Shown piece after piece: positions 18,201 through 26,144 of a stretch of 64,000 nucleotides of DNA (positions within the stretch are counted from its first letter, which is position 1; each line of letters begins with the position of its first letter). The position numbers were made by a program, and so were the translations under genes. The notes under the pieces are model-generated. The model did no database searches, was not told where the DNA came from, and worked only from the letters and a program-made list of their open reading frames with translations. The stretch is taken from the NCBI RefSeq assembly GCF_000317285.1, contig NZ_AJLN01000017.1:1-64000 (forward strand). The letters run 5' to 3'. Source of the DNA: Chlorogloeopsis fritschii PCC 6912 (lineage in GTDB: Bacteria; Cyanobacteriota; Cyanobacteriia; Cyanobacteriales; Nostocaceae).

Positions 18201-18355
18201 GATCTGCCAGCCGACTGTCATTGGGGACAGCAGTTTTTGGTGGGATGTTCGTTTCTACGTTCTTGAGCTTGTTTGTAGTGCCAATACTCTACATCATTAT
18301 TATTAAGATTCGCCAACAGCTGGTGCGATCGCGCAATTCGCTATTACATCACTAA
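15215..18355 (+). CDS. HAE1-type RND efflux pump (AcrB-like)
   Basis: A full-length pump of 1,046 residues begins MFADFFIKRPVFAIV, the signature of the hydrophobe/amphiphile exporter branch. The proton-relay acids D409 and D410 lie in GMVVDDAIIIVEDV in TM4. Two large periplasmic loops and the PxQ-SxGGxx regions are present. It would export organic toxicants rather than metals, although it lies in a copper cluster and between two MerR genes. Two decayed pieces of closely related genes lie at 18491-18582 and 25359-25563. The metal-ion (HME) branch pump is the separate gene at 55824. Confidence 0.92.
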   Translation: MFADFFIKRPVFAIVCSLIVLVLGLISIPTLPVEQYPDISPVQISVTANYVGASAQIVEETVTSVLERQINGVEGMRYMNSTSSNDGNSTITITFEQGYDINVAASDVQNRVLLAQPKLPEVVQKTGVAVTKQSSGIVLAMALYSEDDRYDDTFISNYADLYVLDPLRRINGVGNVLSFGERRYAMRIWLDPNRLAGRNLTAQDVVNALNQQNLQLGIGAIGQPPAPDGQKFQIDLQAVGRLREAEEFENIILKAGNDGTLIKLKDVGRAELGAESYSTFARYNGHISVGYQIIQIPGSNALEIAKAAKAEMARLAKNFPPELTYEIPYDSSRFVEASFWEVVKTLIESIVLVVGVIFIFLQDWRTTIVPAIVIPVSLIGTFAFVKVFNFSLNSLTLFGLTLATGMVVDDAIIIVEDVVRLLEEKSISPRQAASQAMHELFGAVIATSLVLMAVFVPVGFFPGTTGQLYKQFALTIAFSTTLSTFNAITFTPAVSAMLLRRGQQPRGWLGWFFARVNDLLDWMRRGYQRILGTVTHFKMVVLLLFTVSLVLTGWLYLRVPQAFLPEEDQGYFVNLIQGPDGVSLNYTRSVVMKAEKELLNVPEIEGVFAMGGVSFSGNTPNRGLIMAPLKSWSERQRPEQSVSAILNRVRAPLMGIPEAPVLAVNPPTIQSLGSVGGFVFQLQDRGDQSNRDINALDRVKNELISRANQTPGLQGVFSTYTANAPQLMIEVDRSKAEALQIPIDEIFSTLQTFIGSRYVNDFNEFGRTYRVYVQADSQFRSNPKDVGRLYVRSRVGNMIPLSNVVTMKSTTGAQTINHYNLYRSIEINGAAAPGFSSGQAIETMEKLAAEVLPANFGFEWSGISLEEVESGGQAPIIFSLGVFFVFLVLAAQYNNFVDPLIIMLAVPLAVLGALSAQSLRGLYNDVYCQVGLVMLIGLASKNSILIVEFANQLREQGLSITKAVVQAAQARLRPILMTTVSTLIGSYPLLVATGAGSASRLSLGTAVFGGMFVSTFLSLFVVPILYIIIIKIRQQLVRSRNSLLHH

Positions 18356-18490
18356 GCAGCAGAGGAAAATAATAAATGCCCGAATTCTAAGGAGTTTGGA
18401 ATAGCGCCTCGGATTCGATTCATCAATGTAATAAGTGTTAAAAACCAATCGATAAATGTGAAATTAGCAGGGGCAGTTAGCAGAAAATCT

Positions 18491-18582
18491 TTTGGTACAG
18501 CTATCGATAGCGGGATGCTTGTCTCTACTTCCTGAGTTTATTCGTGGTGCCTATTCCGTATATCGCGAGTAGTTAAGATTTG
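18491..18582 (+). pseudogene. decayed 3' end of an RND pump gene
   Basis: About 90 bp align with bases 18228-18318 of the intact pump just upstream: shared blocks include GGGATG, TCTAC, CTGAG, GTGCC and TTAAGATT in the same order. The frame is broken (a TGA in place of the FLSLF codons). It looks like the stump of a second, diverged pump gene left by deletion. Confidence 0.6.
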
Positions 18583-18680
18583 TTTGTGGTTCGCGGACGT
18601 ACCGAAAACTTGGCATCAACCAGGCAAGTAAAGTTTGAGTCACATATAGCAAATAATTAGCGAGATGATACTGTTTCTAC

Positions 18681-18712
18681 TTGACTCTCCAGCTAACTAG
18701 AGAGTCTACCAT
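18681..18712 (+). promoter_or_regulatory. MerR-type promoter P5 (autoregulatory)
   Basis: -35 TTGACT (18681-18686), 20-bp spacer CTCCAGCTAACTAGAGAGTC, and -10 TACCAT (18707-18712), 38 bp before the MerR gene at 18751. Confidence 0.75.
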
Positions 18713-18750
18713 AAAACTGGTAGTTGTATTTAGTTAAAAGGCAGCTAAAT

Positions 18751-19173
18751 ATGTTAATCCAAGAAGAGGTAAAACTTATTGGTTCAGTTGCTAAGTCTAG
18801 CGGCATACCGATTAAAACAATTCGCTACTATGAAGAGTTAGGTCTACTCAAAGCATCAGGTCGAACCGAGGGTGGATTTAGATTATTTCACTCTGATGTT
18901 TTGGCTCGCTTGAACTTTATCAAACGTGCCCAAAGCCTTGGGTTATCTTTATTAGAAATTAAGGAATTCTTAGATGTTCATGATGGGGGCGACTTACCCT
19001 GCGAACATATAAAAACTAAGTTAAAAGATAAGCTGATAGCCATTGATGAACAAATTCAGCAATTACTCATTCTGAGGCAAGAGTTAGAAGGACTGCTTTC
19101 AGGTTGGGAAATTATACCTGAAACTCCAGAGCAAACAATTTGTCCTGTTATTGAAAAAAACTTAAACAATTAA
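18751..19173 (+). CDS. MerR-family metal-responsive regulator (copy 2)
   Basis: The protein is about three-quarters identical by eye to the regulator at 11839, including the whole DNA-binding part (GIPIKTIRYYEELGLLKASGRTEGG split by residue 40) and both Cys, in DLPCEHIK and TICPVIE. The ATG at 18751 follows AAGGCAG by 8 nt and aligns with the start of the paralogue; an upstream TTG at 18724 is less likely. Promoter P5 immediately precedes it, so it likely controls itself and the exported-protein genes downstream. Confidence 0.85.
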   Translation: MLIQEEVKLIGSVAKSSGIPIKTIRYYEELGLLKASGRTEGGFRLFHSDVLARLNFIKRAQSLGLSLLEIKEFLDVHDGGDLPCEHIKTKLKDKLIAIDEQIQQLLILRQELEGLLSGWEIIPETPEQTICPVIEKNLNN

Positions 19174-19270
19174 GCTGATGAGAAAGCACTAGACGCGCAG
19201 CGACTTTTGTAGATAGGCAAAACTCGGTTTCCCTCATGCTACAAGGTATTTCCATAAGGAGTATTAGACG

Positions 19271-20503
19271 ATGCGACACAAACTTATCAAACAAACGACA
19301 GCTATGGCGATCGCTGCTGCATTACTCACAAGCATAGGATTGCATCCAGCAACTGCCCAGCAGCAAAACCAGGAACATCAGGGGCATCAAGGACATGATA
19401 TGAATGACATGAAAGCTCCAACAGCTAACGCCCAGAAACTACCACCCGTGCCAACTAACCTGCCAGGCTGGATGGACAATAAGGACAGAAACCATATCTA
19501 TCGCAAGCGCGGTGTCTACAACGATGCCATCTACAACATTAGACCGCTAGCTTTGGATTTAAATGCAGTCGCTGTGGGACACGCCTTTGCTTACGAAGAC
19601 TTGGTAACGGGCAAAGCTAAAGACTTGGAAACTAAAACCTTTGAGCGGATCAACTGGGTGCTGAAAAACCCTCCGCGCTTTATGCCTGATGAAGCCAACA
19701 TCTCACCGACTTTCGGGCGCAAATATGGAGTGTTGGAACAGGTTTTTGACTGGGCACACATTCTTCACGCCCAAACCGTAGACGTGCTAGCAAGCACCAA
19801 GTTGACAGACGCCCAAAAAGAAGCAGAGATTGAGCGCCTGTATAAGTTTTATGTCGATAACGTACCCTATGCCATTACTAGCCTGCCGATGAACATGGGC
19901 TACTTGGATTCCCAGCCCTATTCCAAGGCATTCCGTCGTAAGTATCCAAAAGTGAATGGGTTATTCTGGGGCTACCACTGGCTGCAAGGTTCAATGTATG
20001 ACTTGCTTTACGGCAAGACACTCGAACAGCAGCGTGCAGCCTACACCACAGCAGGTAAACAATACCACGAGGTGGAATTGTATCGTACCGATCGCCCGTT
20101 CATGCCAATGTTTGCTGAAGTCAGTCCGAAATTTGCAGCCCGTTTTCCACACATTTCAAACGTCTTTGACAACCTGCATATGTTGCACGACATGGTAAAT
20201 GACATTCTCGCTTCTGACTGGATGAGCGAACAACAGAAGGAAGGACAGATTAAGCGTGCAATTTGGATGGTGATGGCAGCTAATCATAAGGGTATGAAAC
20301 CGGGTGAGAACTATGGTGGTGATGGTTTGCACGACCATCGCTTTATGGAAGGTATGCCAGGGATGGGCATGATGCCAGAAGGGTTGATGAATCATGGCAA
20401 CATGAATCACGGTTCCAGAAACCATAACTCAAGCACTACGCAGCAAGACATGACAGTACCTAATACAGGCAAGACTCCGGCGGGAAGCCATATCGGTCAC
20501 TAA
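19271..20503 (+). CDS. exported His/Met-rich protein of unknown function
   Basis: A signal peptide (MRHKLIKQTT, then a hydrophobic core, ending ATAQQ) leads into a His/Asp/Met-rich stretch (residues 35-50). The body looks helical and holds several paired His or Glu positions: VGHAFAYEDL, DWAHILHAQ, YHEVELY, NLHMLHD. The last 70 residues are rich in Met, His, Gly and Asn (MEGMPGMGMMPE, NHGNMNHG). This is the composition of periplasmic copper-binding proteins. I do not recognise the core fold; bound metal or a di-metal helical bundle is possible. The gene follows MerR copy 2 and precedes a barrel-protein gene by 47 bp. Confidence 0.6.
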   Translation: MRHKLIKQTTAMAIAAALLTSIGLHPATAQQQNQEHQGHQGHDMNDMKAPTANAQKLPPVPTNLPGWMDNKDRNHIYRKRGVYNDAIYNIRPLALDLNAVAVGHAFAYEDLVTGKAKDLETKTFERINWVLKNPPRFMPDEANISPTFGRKYGVLEQVFDWAHILHAQTVDVLASTKLTDAQKEAEIERLYKFYVDNVPYAITSLPMNMGYLDSQPYSKAFRRKYPKVNGLFWGYHWLQGSMYDLLYGKTLEQQRAAYTTAGKQYHEVELYRTDRPFMPMFAEVSPKFAARFPHISNVFDNLHMLHDMVNDILASDWMSEQQKEGQIKRAIWMVMAANHKGMKPGENYGGDGLHDHRFMEGMPGMGMMPEGLMNHGNMNHGSRNHNSSTTQQDMTVPNTGKTPAGSHIGH

Positions 20504-20550
20504 TTTAGTTCCCCTTGCTATTAGAAAACGAATACAAAAGTAAGAATTCT

Positions 20551-21351
20551 ATGAAAAAACTAACGAAACATGCGATTGCCACCTTATTTGCAACGACATT
20601 TGTAGCGATAGCAGCTACTTCGACACGCGCCGTTGACCACAACAACATCGATGCCAACCGTCCGTTATCTTTTGACGACGCCGAATCTATCGGCTATCGC
20701 GAGCAGGCAATAGAATTGGGTGGCGTGATAACCTTGCCACAGGGACGCTCGGTAGGTGGTGAGTTTGAGATCGAGTATCTCTATGGCTTTGCACCTAACA
20801 CCCACCTCAATGTCGGTATTCACCCCAGCATTGGTGGTCGAACTGATTCTGAGGACACCGACTTCGACATCGGTGATGTATCTGTAGGTGTGTTCCATAA
20901 TTTCAACCGCGAATACAACAATACGCCTGCTTTTGCTGTCCGAGCTGATACTTACTTCCCGACAGGACGGGATTCACGAGGTGTAGACTTTCGCTTGCGC
21001 GGTATTGCTAGCAAGACGGTAGGGCAATACGATCGTCTGCATCTCAACGTCGATTTGAACGTAAACACAGTCCCTGATAGTGATGATCGCTCTGTGACCC
21101 CTGGTGTAATTCTTGGCTACTCCAGGCCGCTAGGTTACCCTCGCCGTTTTGATCGCACGATTCTAGCGGAAGTAGGGGTGCGTGCTGGTGAGGAAACAGG
21201 AGATGGGGCCATAGTGTCCGCTGGGGTAGGGTTACGCCAGCAGGTAGGGTATCAGAGTGTGCTTGATATTGGTCTGCAAGGTGACATCGCCAGCGATGAT
21301 AGTGAGCATAGTCAAGTGCGCCTCGTTGCAGGCTATTCAACGGCTTTTTGA
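20551..21351 (+). CDS. outer-membrane beta-barrel protein
   Basis: A signal peptide (MKKLTKHAIATLFATTFVAIAATSTRA across residues 1-27, cleavage near TRAVD) is followed by alternating amphipathic strands and a terminal Phe (GYSTAF), all marks of an outer-membrane barrel. Length 266 residues suggests 10-12 strands. It resembles the loosely defined putative outer-membrane transporter group. I chose ATG 20551 because the signal peptide begins there; a TTG at 20515 would add 12 poorly suited residues. It probably pairs with the exported His/Met-rich protein just upstream. Confidence 0.65.
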   Translation: MKKLTKHAIATLFATTFVAIAATSTRAVDHNNIDANRPLSFDDAESIGYREQAIELGGVITLPQGRSVGGEFEIEYLYGFAPNTHLNVGIHPSIGGRTDSEDTDFDIGDVSVGVFHNFNREYNNTPAFAVRADTYFPTGRDSRGVDFRLRGIASKTVGQYDRLHLNVDLNVNTVPDSDDRSVTPGVILGYSRPLGYPRRFDRTILAEVGVRAGEETGDGAIVSAGVGLRQQVGYQSVLDIGLQGDIASDDSEHSQVRLVAGYSTAF

Positions 21352-21397
21352 AGGATAAACCTTGTCTATGCCAAAGGCATAGACAAGGTTTATCCTT
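21351..21397. terminator. perfect inverted repeat between convergent genes
   Basis: A 22-bp arm (21351-21372) pairs perfectly with 21376-21397 around an AAA loop. It starts at the stop codon of the plus-strand barrel gene and ends at the stop codon of the minus-strand TVP38 gene, so it can terminate both transcripts. The flanking T and A runs are short. Confidence 0.75.
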
Positions 21398-22242
21398 TAC
21401 TCCACGCGAAAAACATCTTTCATGCCTAGCCAGTTATAGCGCCGAATTAACCAAGGCAAACCAATGAGGATGATCGGAAAAACAATAGAAATAGCGATTC
21501 CCAAAGGCATCCCTAGCTCAAAAACTCCTCCCATATAAGTTAGTAAAAACGTCGAGGGAATCATGCCCAAAAAAGTAGCAATAGCATATTTAGGAAGAGA
21601 AAGACCAGCAATTCCCGCAGCGTAGCTAATTAGGTCAAAAGAAAAGATTGGCAGCAAGCGCGTAATAAAAATTAACCAGCTAAGATAGGTTTCTCCTCTT
21701 TGCTTCGAGAAATAGATGATTTTCCCAGTCAAAGCTTTGATTGCCGAACGCCCTAAAGTGCGCCCCAAAAAGTAAGCAATTAAACTACCTAGAAAGCCCC
21801 CGATCACACTGTAAATCCCTGCTAGAATCGATCCCCACATAGCACCAGCGACGACTGCTAGCGGCGCACTGGGAATAGGGCTAACAACTACAGATAAAGT
21901 CAATATGCTGATATAAACTAATGGACCAAGGACTCCTAAATTTTTAACTCCTTGCTTAAACCCCTCTGGTGTCAACAGCTTAACCTCAGAATTCAGCTGC
22001 CAATAGCAGATTGATAAGCATAGCAGCAAAAGTGCCATTGCAAAGGCGTTTTGACGATTAAACAGGATTTTTATCCTTTTTCGTCTTTTCACCCCAGTCC
22101 TCCTAAGTTTTGTTTTAGGTATTACTGCCCTTAGCCTTACGACCAAGACGAGGAAAAAGGCAGGTGTGTTCTCAGCATAGCGCTTGTACTCTTCGTCAAA
22201 TTTGGAGAGTGTATCATGTTCCTTCTGGTATGTTAAATGCAA
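21397..22242 (-). CDS. TVP38/TMEM64 (VTT-domain, DedA-like) membrane protein
   Basis: The C-terminal 210 residues form a multi-helix membrane domain with SNARE-associated/VTT features: VVVSPIPSAPLAVVAGAMWG, a Gly-rich YSVIGGFLGSLIAYFLGRTLG, the loop ITRLLPIFSFDLISYAAGIAGLS and a C-terminal ILIGLPWLIRR. The first 65 residues are basic and may not be translated; no ribosome site precedes ATG 22242, so an internal start near the first hydrophobic helix is possible. Relatives are linked to lipid scramblase-like roles and to mercury or selenite resistance clusters. Confidence 0.75.
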   Translation of the reverse strand: MHLTYQKEHDTLSKFDEEYKRYAENTPAFFLVLVVRLRAVIPKTKLRRTGVKRRKRIKILFNRQNAFAMALLLLCLSICYWQLNSEVKLLTPEGFKQGVKNLGVLGPLVYISILTLSVVVSPIPSAPLAVVAGAMWGSILAGIYSVIGGFLGSLIAYFLGRTLGRSAIKALTGKIIYFSKQRGETYLSWLIFITRLLPIFSFDLISYAAGIAGLSLPKYAIATFLGMIPSTFLLTYMGGVFELGMPLGIAISIVFPIILIGLPWLIRRYNWLGMKDVFRVE

Positions 22243-22530
22243 ATAAATCCCTATCAGCTTCGGCCATCAGCACCAGGCCAATTAGATGTAGGGCATTGTT
22301 GGCATTGCACTGGGATGTAGCCTACTCTGAAAATAAGGCAGATAGCAGAGGGTAGAAGGAATAAAGATTTTCATCGGTGGTGCTGAAACTTCTAGTTCAT
22401 GACCTACTAAACTCTAGTTACTTTTATCCTTCAATTAATTGTTTCTAGCTTGAGATGGATGATTCTTGTACATTGTTTTAAGAGTCTTGAACTATCTACA
22501 TTTCTGTTGCACTTTTATATAGAGAGACTT

Positions 22531-24624
22531 ATGCAACGCCATCATGAGCATCACGGGCATCAGCAACCCCAGCAAGAATACGTTGGACATGATGAACATC
22601 AAAAGCAGCTTGCTGATGTCCGTCAGGATTTGCATCAAGCTCGACAGCAACATTCCCACCACGATAAGCACGCAGGTCATCGTCCAGAAATCTTTAAACG
22701 ACGATTCTTTATCTGCCTAGTGCTAAGTTTGCCTGTGCTGTACTACGCGCCCATGTTGCAAATGTGGTTTGGGTATCGCGCGATCGCGTTTCCTGGTTCA
22801 GAGTGGGTCGCCCCAATTCTGGGCACAATCATCTACTTTTATGGAGGTTGGGTTTTTCTGCGCGGGGCATGGCGGGAATTACACAGCAAGATTGGCATGA
22901 TGACGCTGATTGCACTCGCCATCACTGTTGCTTTTATTTATAGTCTTGCTGTTTCGTTTGGACTCAGAGGCGAACCGTTTTACTGGGAATTGGTGACACT
23001 CGTTGACATCATGCTGCTAGGGCACTGGATCGAAATGGCATCGGTTCAGGGAGCAAGTCGAGCCTTAGAGAATTTAGCAGAACTCGTGCCTACCGTGGCA
23101 CATCGTTTGGTAAATGGACGAGTTGAGGATGTTCAGGTCAATACGCTACAACACGATGACCTAATTCTGGTTCGTCCCGGTGAACAAATTCCGATCGATG
23201 GCGAAGTCACAGAAGGTGCTTCGAGTGTGAATGAAGCTTTTCTGACTGGGGAATCCCGCCCAGTCACCAAGCATATCAATGATGAAGTGGTTGCCGGATC
23301 TGTAAATGGAGATGGCGCATTGACTGTGAAAGTCACTCGCACAGGTGAACAAACCACCCTCAGCCAAATCATGCGCCTCGTTGAGGAAGCGCAAAGTTCT
23401 AAAAGCCGCTATCAAGCCTTAGCGGATCAATTAGCGTATTGGTTGACGCTGATTGCGATCACAGTTGCAACACTGACCTTCATTGTTTGGCTGGCATTCG
23501 CTCCTGATAGTACTTTTGCGATTAATCGTGCTGTCACAGTGTTAGTCATTGCTTGTCCACACGCATTAGGTTTGGCGATTCCACTCGTAATTGTTAATGC
23601 AACAGCGATGTCTGCGAAACATGGAATTTTAGTTCGCAGTCGAGAAGCCTTTGAGCGAGCAAGAAACATTCAAACGATCGCGTTCGATAAAACTGGGACA
23701 TTAACAGAAGGACGATTTGGAGTTCAACGAATTTACACAGATCAAATTGATGAACTCAAAGCATTAAGAATTGCGGCAACGCTAGAATCGCTCTCTGAAC
23801 ATCCTCTGGCTCAAGCGATTGTGCAGGAAGCCGATCGTCGCCAAATTCAATTTACAAAAGGCGAGGATTTTCAAGCAATTCCGGGTAGTGGTGTGGAAGG
23901 CACAGTGAACAATCAACGTTATCGAGTCGGTAGACCCGAATGGGTACGCGAGTTAAAGCTGACATTTCCAGCAGCCTTACAAGCAGGATTAAAGGAAAGT
24001 GAGTCGCGGGGAGAAAGCGCGATCGTTCTTATGGATGATCAGCAAGTACTGGCTGTTTTTGGATTAGCCGATCAAGTGCGGGAACCTGCAAGAGAAGCTG
24101 TCGCGAGATTGCAGGAAATGGGTGTGCAAGTGGTGATGATTACGGGCGATGCCGAAGCGGTTGCCAAAACCGTTGCCGAGGATTTGAATATTGATCGCTA
24201 CTATGCCCGTGTGCTACCGCAGGATAAAGCCTCAATTATCCGCAGACTCAAAGCCGAAAAACCAACTGCGTTTGTGGGAGATGGCATTAATGATGCACCT
24301 GCTCTAACCGAGGCAGATTTAGGACTGGCGATCGGGGCTGGAACCAATGTCGCGATCGAATCCGCAGATTTGGTGTTGATCAATAGTAGTCCGCTAGATG
24401 CCACCTATGCGTTGAAGTTGGCAAAAGCGACCTACAATAAAATGCTGCAAAATCTATTTTGGGCAACAGGTTACAACGTTATTGCCATTCCTTTAGCCGC
24501 AGGGATCGCTTATTCCTTTGGAATTCTATTGTCTCCGGCAGTAGGCGCTATCTTGATGAGCGTTTCGACCGTTGTTGTTTCGATTAATGCCATGTTATTA
24601 CGTCGGCTGAGGCTCAGAGGCTAA
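22531..24624 (+). CDS. copB: CopB-type P1B-ATPase with CPH metal site
   Basis: The N-terminus is very His-rich (MQRHHEHHGHQQ, HSHHDKHAGH). The intramembrane motif is CPH (342-344) in place of CPC, which defines the P1B-3 group that exports Cu(2+) or Cu(+)/Ag(+). DKTGT starts at Asp386, SEHPLAQA and [12 protein letters not shown] follow, so the catalytic parts are complete (697 residues). Start ATG 22531 is preferred because GAGAG precedes it; the frame reaches back to 22450 without a good site. It complements CopA. No MerR-type promoter was found immediately upstream. Confidence 0.88.
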   Translation: MQRHHEHHGHQQPQQEYVGHDEHQKQLADVRQDLHQARQQHSHHDKHAGHRPEIFKRRFFICLVLSLPVLYYAPMLQMWFGYRAIAFPGSEWVAPILGTIIYFYGGWVFLRGAWRELHSKIGMMTLIALAITVAFIYSLAVSFGLRGEPFYWELVTLVDIMLLGHWIEMASVQGASRALENLAELVPTVAHRLVNGRVEDVQVNTLQHDDLILVRPGEQIPIDGEVTEGASSVNEAFLTGESRPVTKHINDEVVAGSVNGDGALTVKVTRTGEQTTLSQIMRLVEEAQSSKSRYQALADQLAYWLTLIAITVATLTFIVWLAFAPDSTFAINRAVTVLVIACPHALGLAIPLVIVNATAMSAKHGILVRSREAFERARNIQTIAFDKTGTLTEGRFGVQRIYTDQIDELKALRIAATLESLSEHPLAQAIVQEADRRQIQFTKGEDFQAIPGSGVEGTVNNQRYRVGRPEWVRELKLTFPAALQAGLKESESRGESAIVLMDDQQVLAVFGLADQVREPAREAVARLQEMGVQVVMITGDAEAVAKTVAEDLNIDRYYARVLPQDKASIIRRLKAEKPTAFVGDGINDAPALTEADLGLAIGAGTNVAIESADLVLINSSPLDATYALKLAKATYNKMLQNLFWATGYNVIAIPLAAGIAYSFGILLSPAVGAILMSVSTVVVSINAMLLRRLRLRG

Positions 24625-24725
24625 ATCTTTAGATTTCTGTTCGGCTTGTTTGGCCATCGCGATCGCGCCTCGGTGGTGTATTCGCCTGGCATCAATGAAG
24701 CGCAAAATGACGCACACAAAACAGT

Positions 24726-25175
24726 CTAAATCCGGCTTCTTTGGGTAATTTGTCCCACAATCCAAAAGGTTAGAACGGGTAGAATCATCAACTGAAGCAC
24801 AGGCAGAATCCCGACCTCTAGAAGGGGAAGTCGGATCATGGCTTCACTGTAGCTCCAGATGCCCATTACTAAGGCAATCCACTCGATTAGTGTTGCACTG
24901 GTTAGACCAGCACCTGCGAGCGTTAGAATTCTTAAGCCATTGAGATGAGCAATCCAATCTCGATCGTGGGTGATACGGTGACCAAGCCAGTACAGCACAC
25001 TGATGTAGACAGCATCCCCGATTGACGCTAAACCGCAAATTAGCCATGTTTGAGCAGCAGATGTAGCAAATTGCTCGTAAGCGAACATCTGCCCCATCTC
25101 CCAGACAAAGTTAATCACGAAAGCAACTACAAAGATTAGGAGTAGAAAGGTTTTGGAAGATTGGGTTTGATTCAT
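24726..25175 (-). CDS. small integral membrane protein, paralogue of the one at 32752
   Basis: About four hydrophobic helices are present in 149 residues. It starts with FVINFVWEMGQMFAY, and contains GDAVYISVLYWLGHRI and WSYSEAMIRLPLLEVGILPVLQLMILP. The protein at 32752 has the same layout (LLNFVYEVWQAPYYE, GDGVITLISGW, VLALPVLGISWLAVFQWIILP), so the two belong to one family. I know of no assigned function. Both lie among metal-resistance genes. Confidence 0.6.
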   Translation of the reverse strand: MNQTQSSKTFLLLIFVVAFVINFVWEMGQMFAYEQFATSAAQTWLICGLASIGDAVYISVLYWLGHRITHDRDWIAHLNGLRILTLAGAGLTSATLIEWIALVMGIWSYSEAMIRLPLLEVGILPVLQLMILPVLTFWIVGQITQRSRI

Positions 25176-25358
25176 GGGGTTAGTTTAGGGTAAACAATTC
25201 TTTGGCTAAAGGAGATACTGGCCTTTCAAACGGTAGAATCTTGTATCATTTTTTATGTTTCCTGAGTAAAACGCGATCGCTGCAACCAGTATCCGATTGG
25301 ATTTGAGTTCAGCACAGGGTGATAAACTCTTCCGTAGAAGAAGGATGAATGCCGATTA

Positions 25359-25563
25359 TGCGATCGCATTTTTGATTACGCCTTCCACCTTTAATGCCAT
25401 TACATTTACTCCTGCCGTATCCGCCATACTGTTACGTCGAGGACAACAACGCGGCTGGCTCGGTTGGTTTTTTGCAAGGGTAAATGACCTTTTAGACTGG
25501 ATGCACAGAGGCTATCAACGGATTCTCGGCACTGTCACTCGCTTTCAGATGGCCAACATACCG
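25359..25563 (+). pseudogene. fragment of an HAE1 RND pump gene with an internal deletion
   Basis: Bases 25359-25552 nearly match 16639-16832 of the intact pump (residues about 475-540, including TFTPAVSA and GWLGWFFARVNDLLDWM). The text then jumps: ACATACCGCGT at 25556-25566 matches 17517-17527, so about 680 bp are missing. The frame ends at a TAA soon after. It is a remnant from a second copy of the pump gene or from a past duplication. Confidence 0.8.
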
Positions 25564-25583
25564 CGTATATAATTAACTTAAAG

Positions 25584-26111
25584 CTACGTATCATTTGCTG
25601 CATAGGCACTTAGTTCCTCTGCGTCAGTATTCGCCAAAATATTTTGGGCAAGTTTTACTTCCTCTGCACTGCCGTGAACTATTACTAAATACTTACCATC
25701 TTTGAGCTTATCTTCATACTTGAGGACGTGCTGTGCAGAAATTCCCCAGCCTGTTAAAGTGCCTAGCACTCCTCCTCCAACTGCACCAGCTACAGCACCT
25801 TCAATACCACCTAATAATGCTGTGCTGGCTAAGTGTCCAATTATTAACGTTGGTCCAACACCAGGAACCCAAATAAAAGCTGCACCAGCAAGCACACCAA
25901 ATAGCCAACCTGCCCAAATACCAGTAGTAGCGCCAAACATAGTTGCATTAGCAACTTTACCTGTGTGGCGATGCACTTCCTTTTCACTCTCTTGGTTCTG
26001 GGTAATGATAGAAACCCGATCAATTGAAAAGCCATCCCGTTCTAGTACTGACACTGCTTCCTCTGCTTTTGACATACTGTCGTAGACAGCAATAGCGCTC
26101 TGTTCAGACAT
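25584..26111 (-). CDS. general-stress-like protein with glycine-rich membrane hairpin
   Basis: The first 45 residues (AIAVYDSMSKAEEAVSVLERDGFSIDRVSIIT) and the last 45 (KYLVIVHGSAEEVKLAQNIL) form the ferredoxin-like fold found in the YflT / general stress protein 17M family. Between them lie two Gly/Ala-rich hydrophobic segments (WAGWLFGVLAGAAFIWVPGVGP and IEGAVAGAVGGGVLGTLTG) of a membrane or oligomer hairpin. Such proteins are common in cyanobacteria and their function is unclear. It precedes the interrupted devA in the same direction. Confidence 0.7.
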   Translation of the reverse strand: MSEQSAIAVYDSMSKAEEAVSVLERDGFSIDRVSIITQNQESEKEVHRHTGKVANATMFGATTGIWAGWLFGVLAGAAFIWVPGVGPTLIIGHLASTALLGGIEGAVAGAVGGGVLGTLTGWGISAQHVLKYEDKLKDGKYLVIVHGSAEEVKLAQNILANTDAEELSAYAANDT

Positions 26112-26144
26112 TTTTGACCACCGTGAAAGTAGGTAACAAATAAA

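Noticed and set aside
25702-26085. 127-codon frame on the plus strand
   Set aside because: It is the antisense reading of the glycine-rich stress-like protein, and its Pro/Ala-rich content is explained by that.
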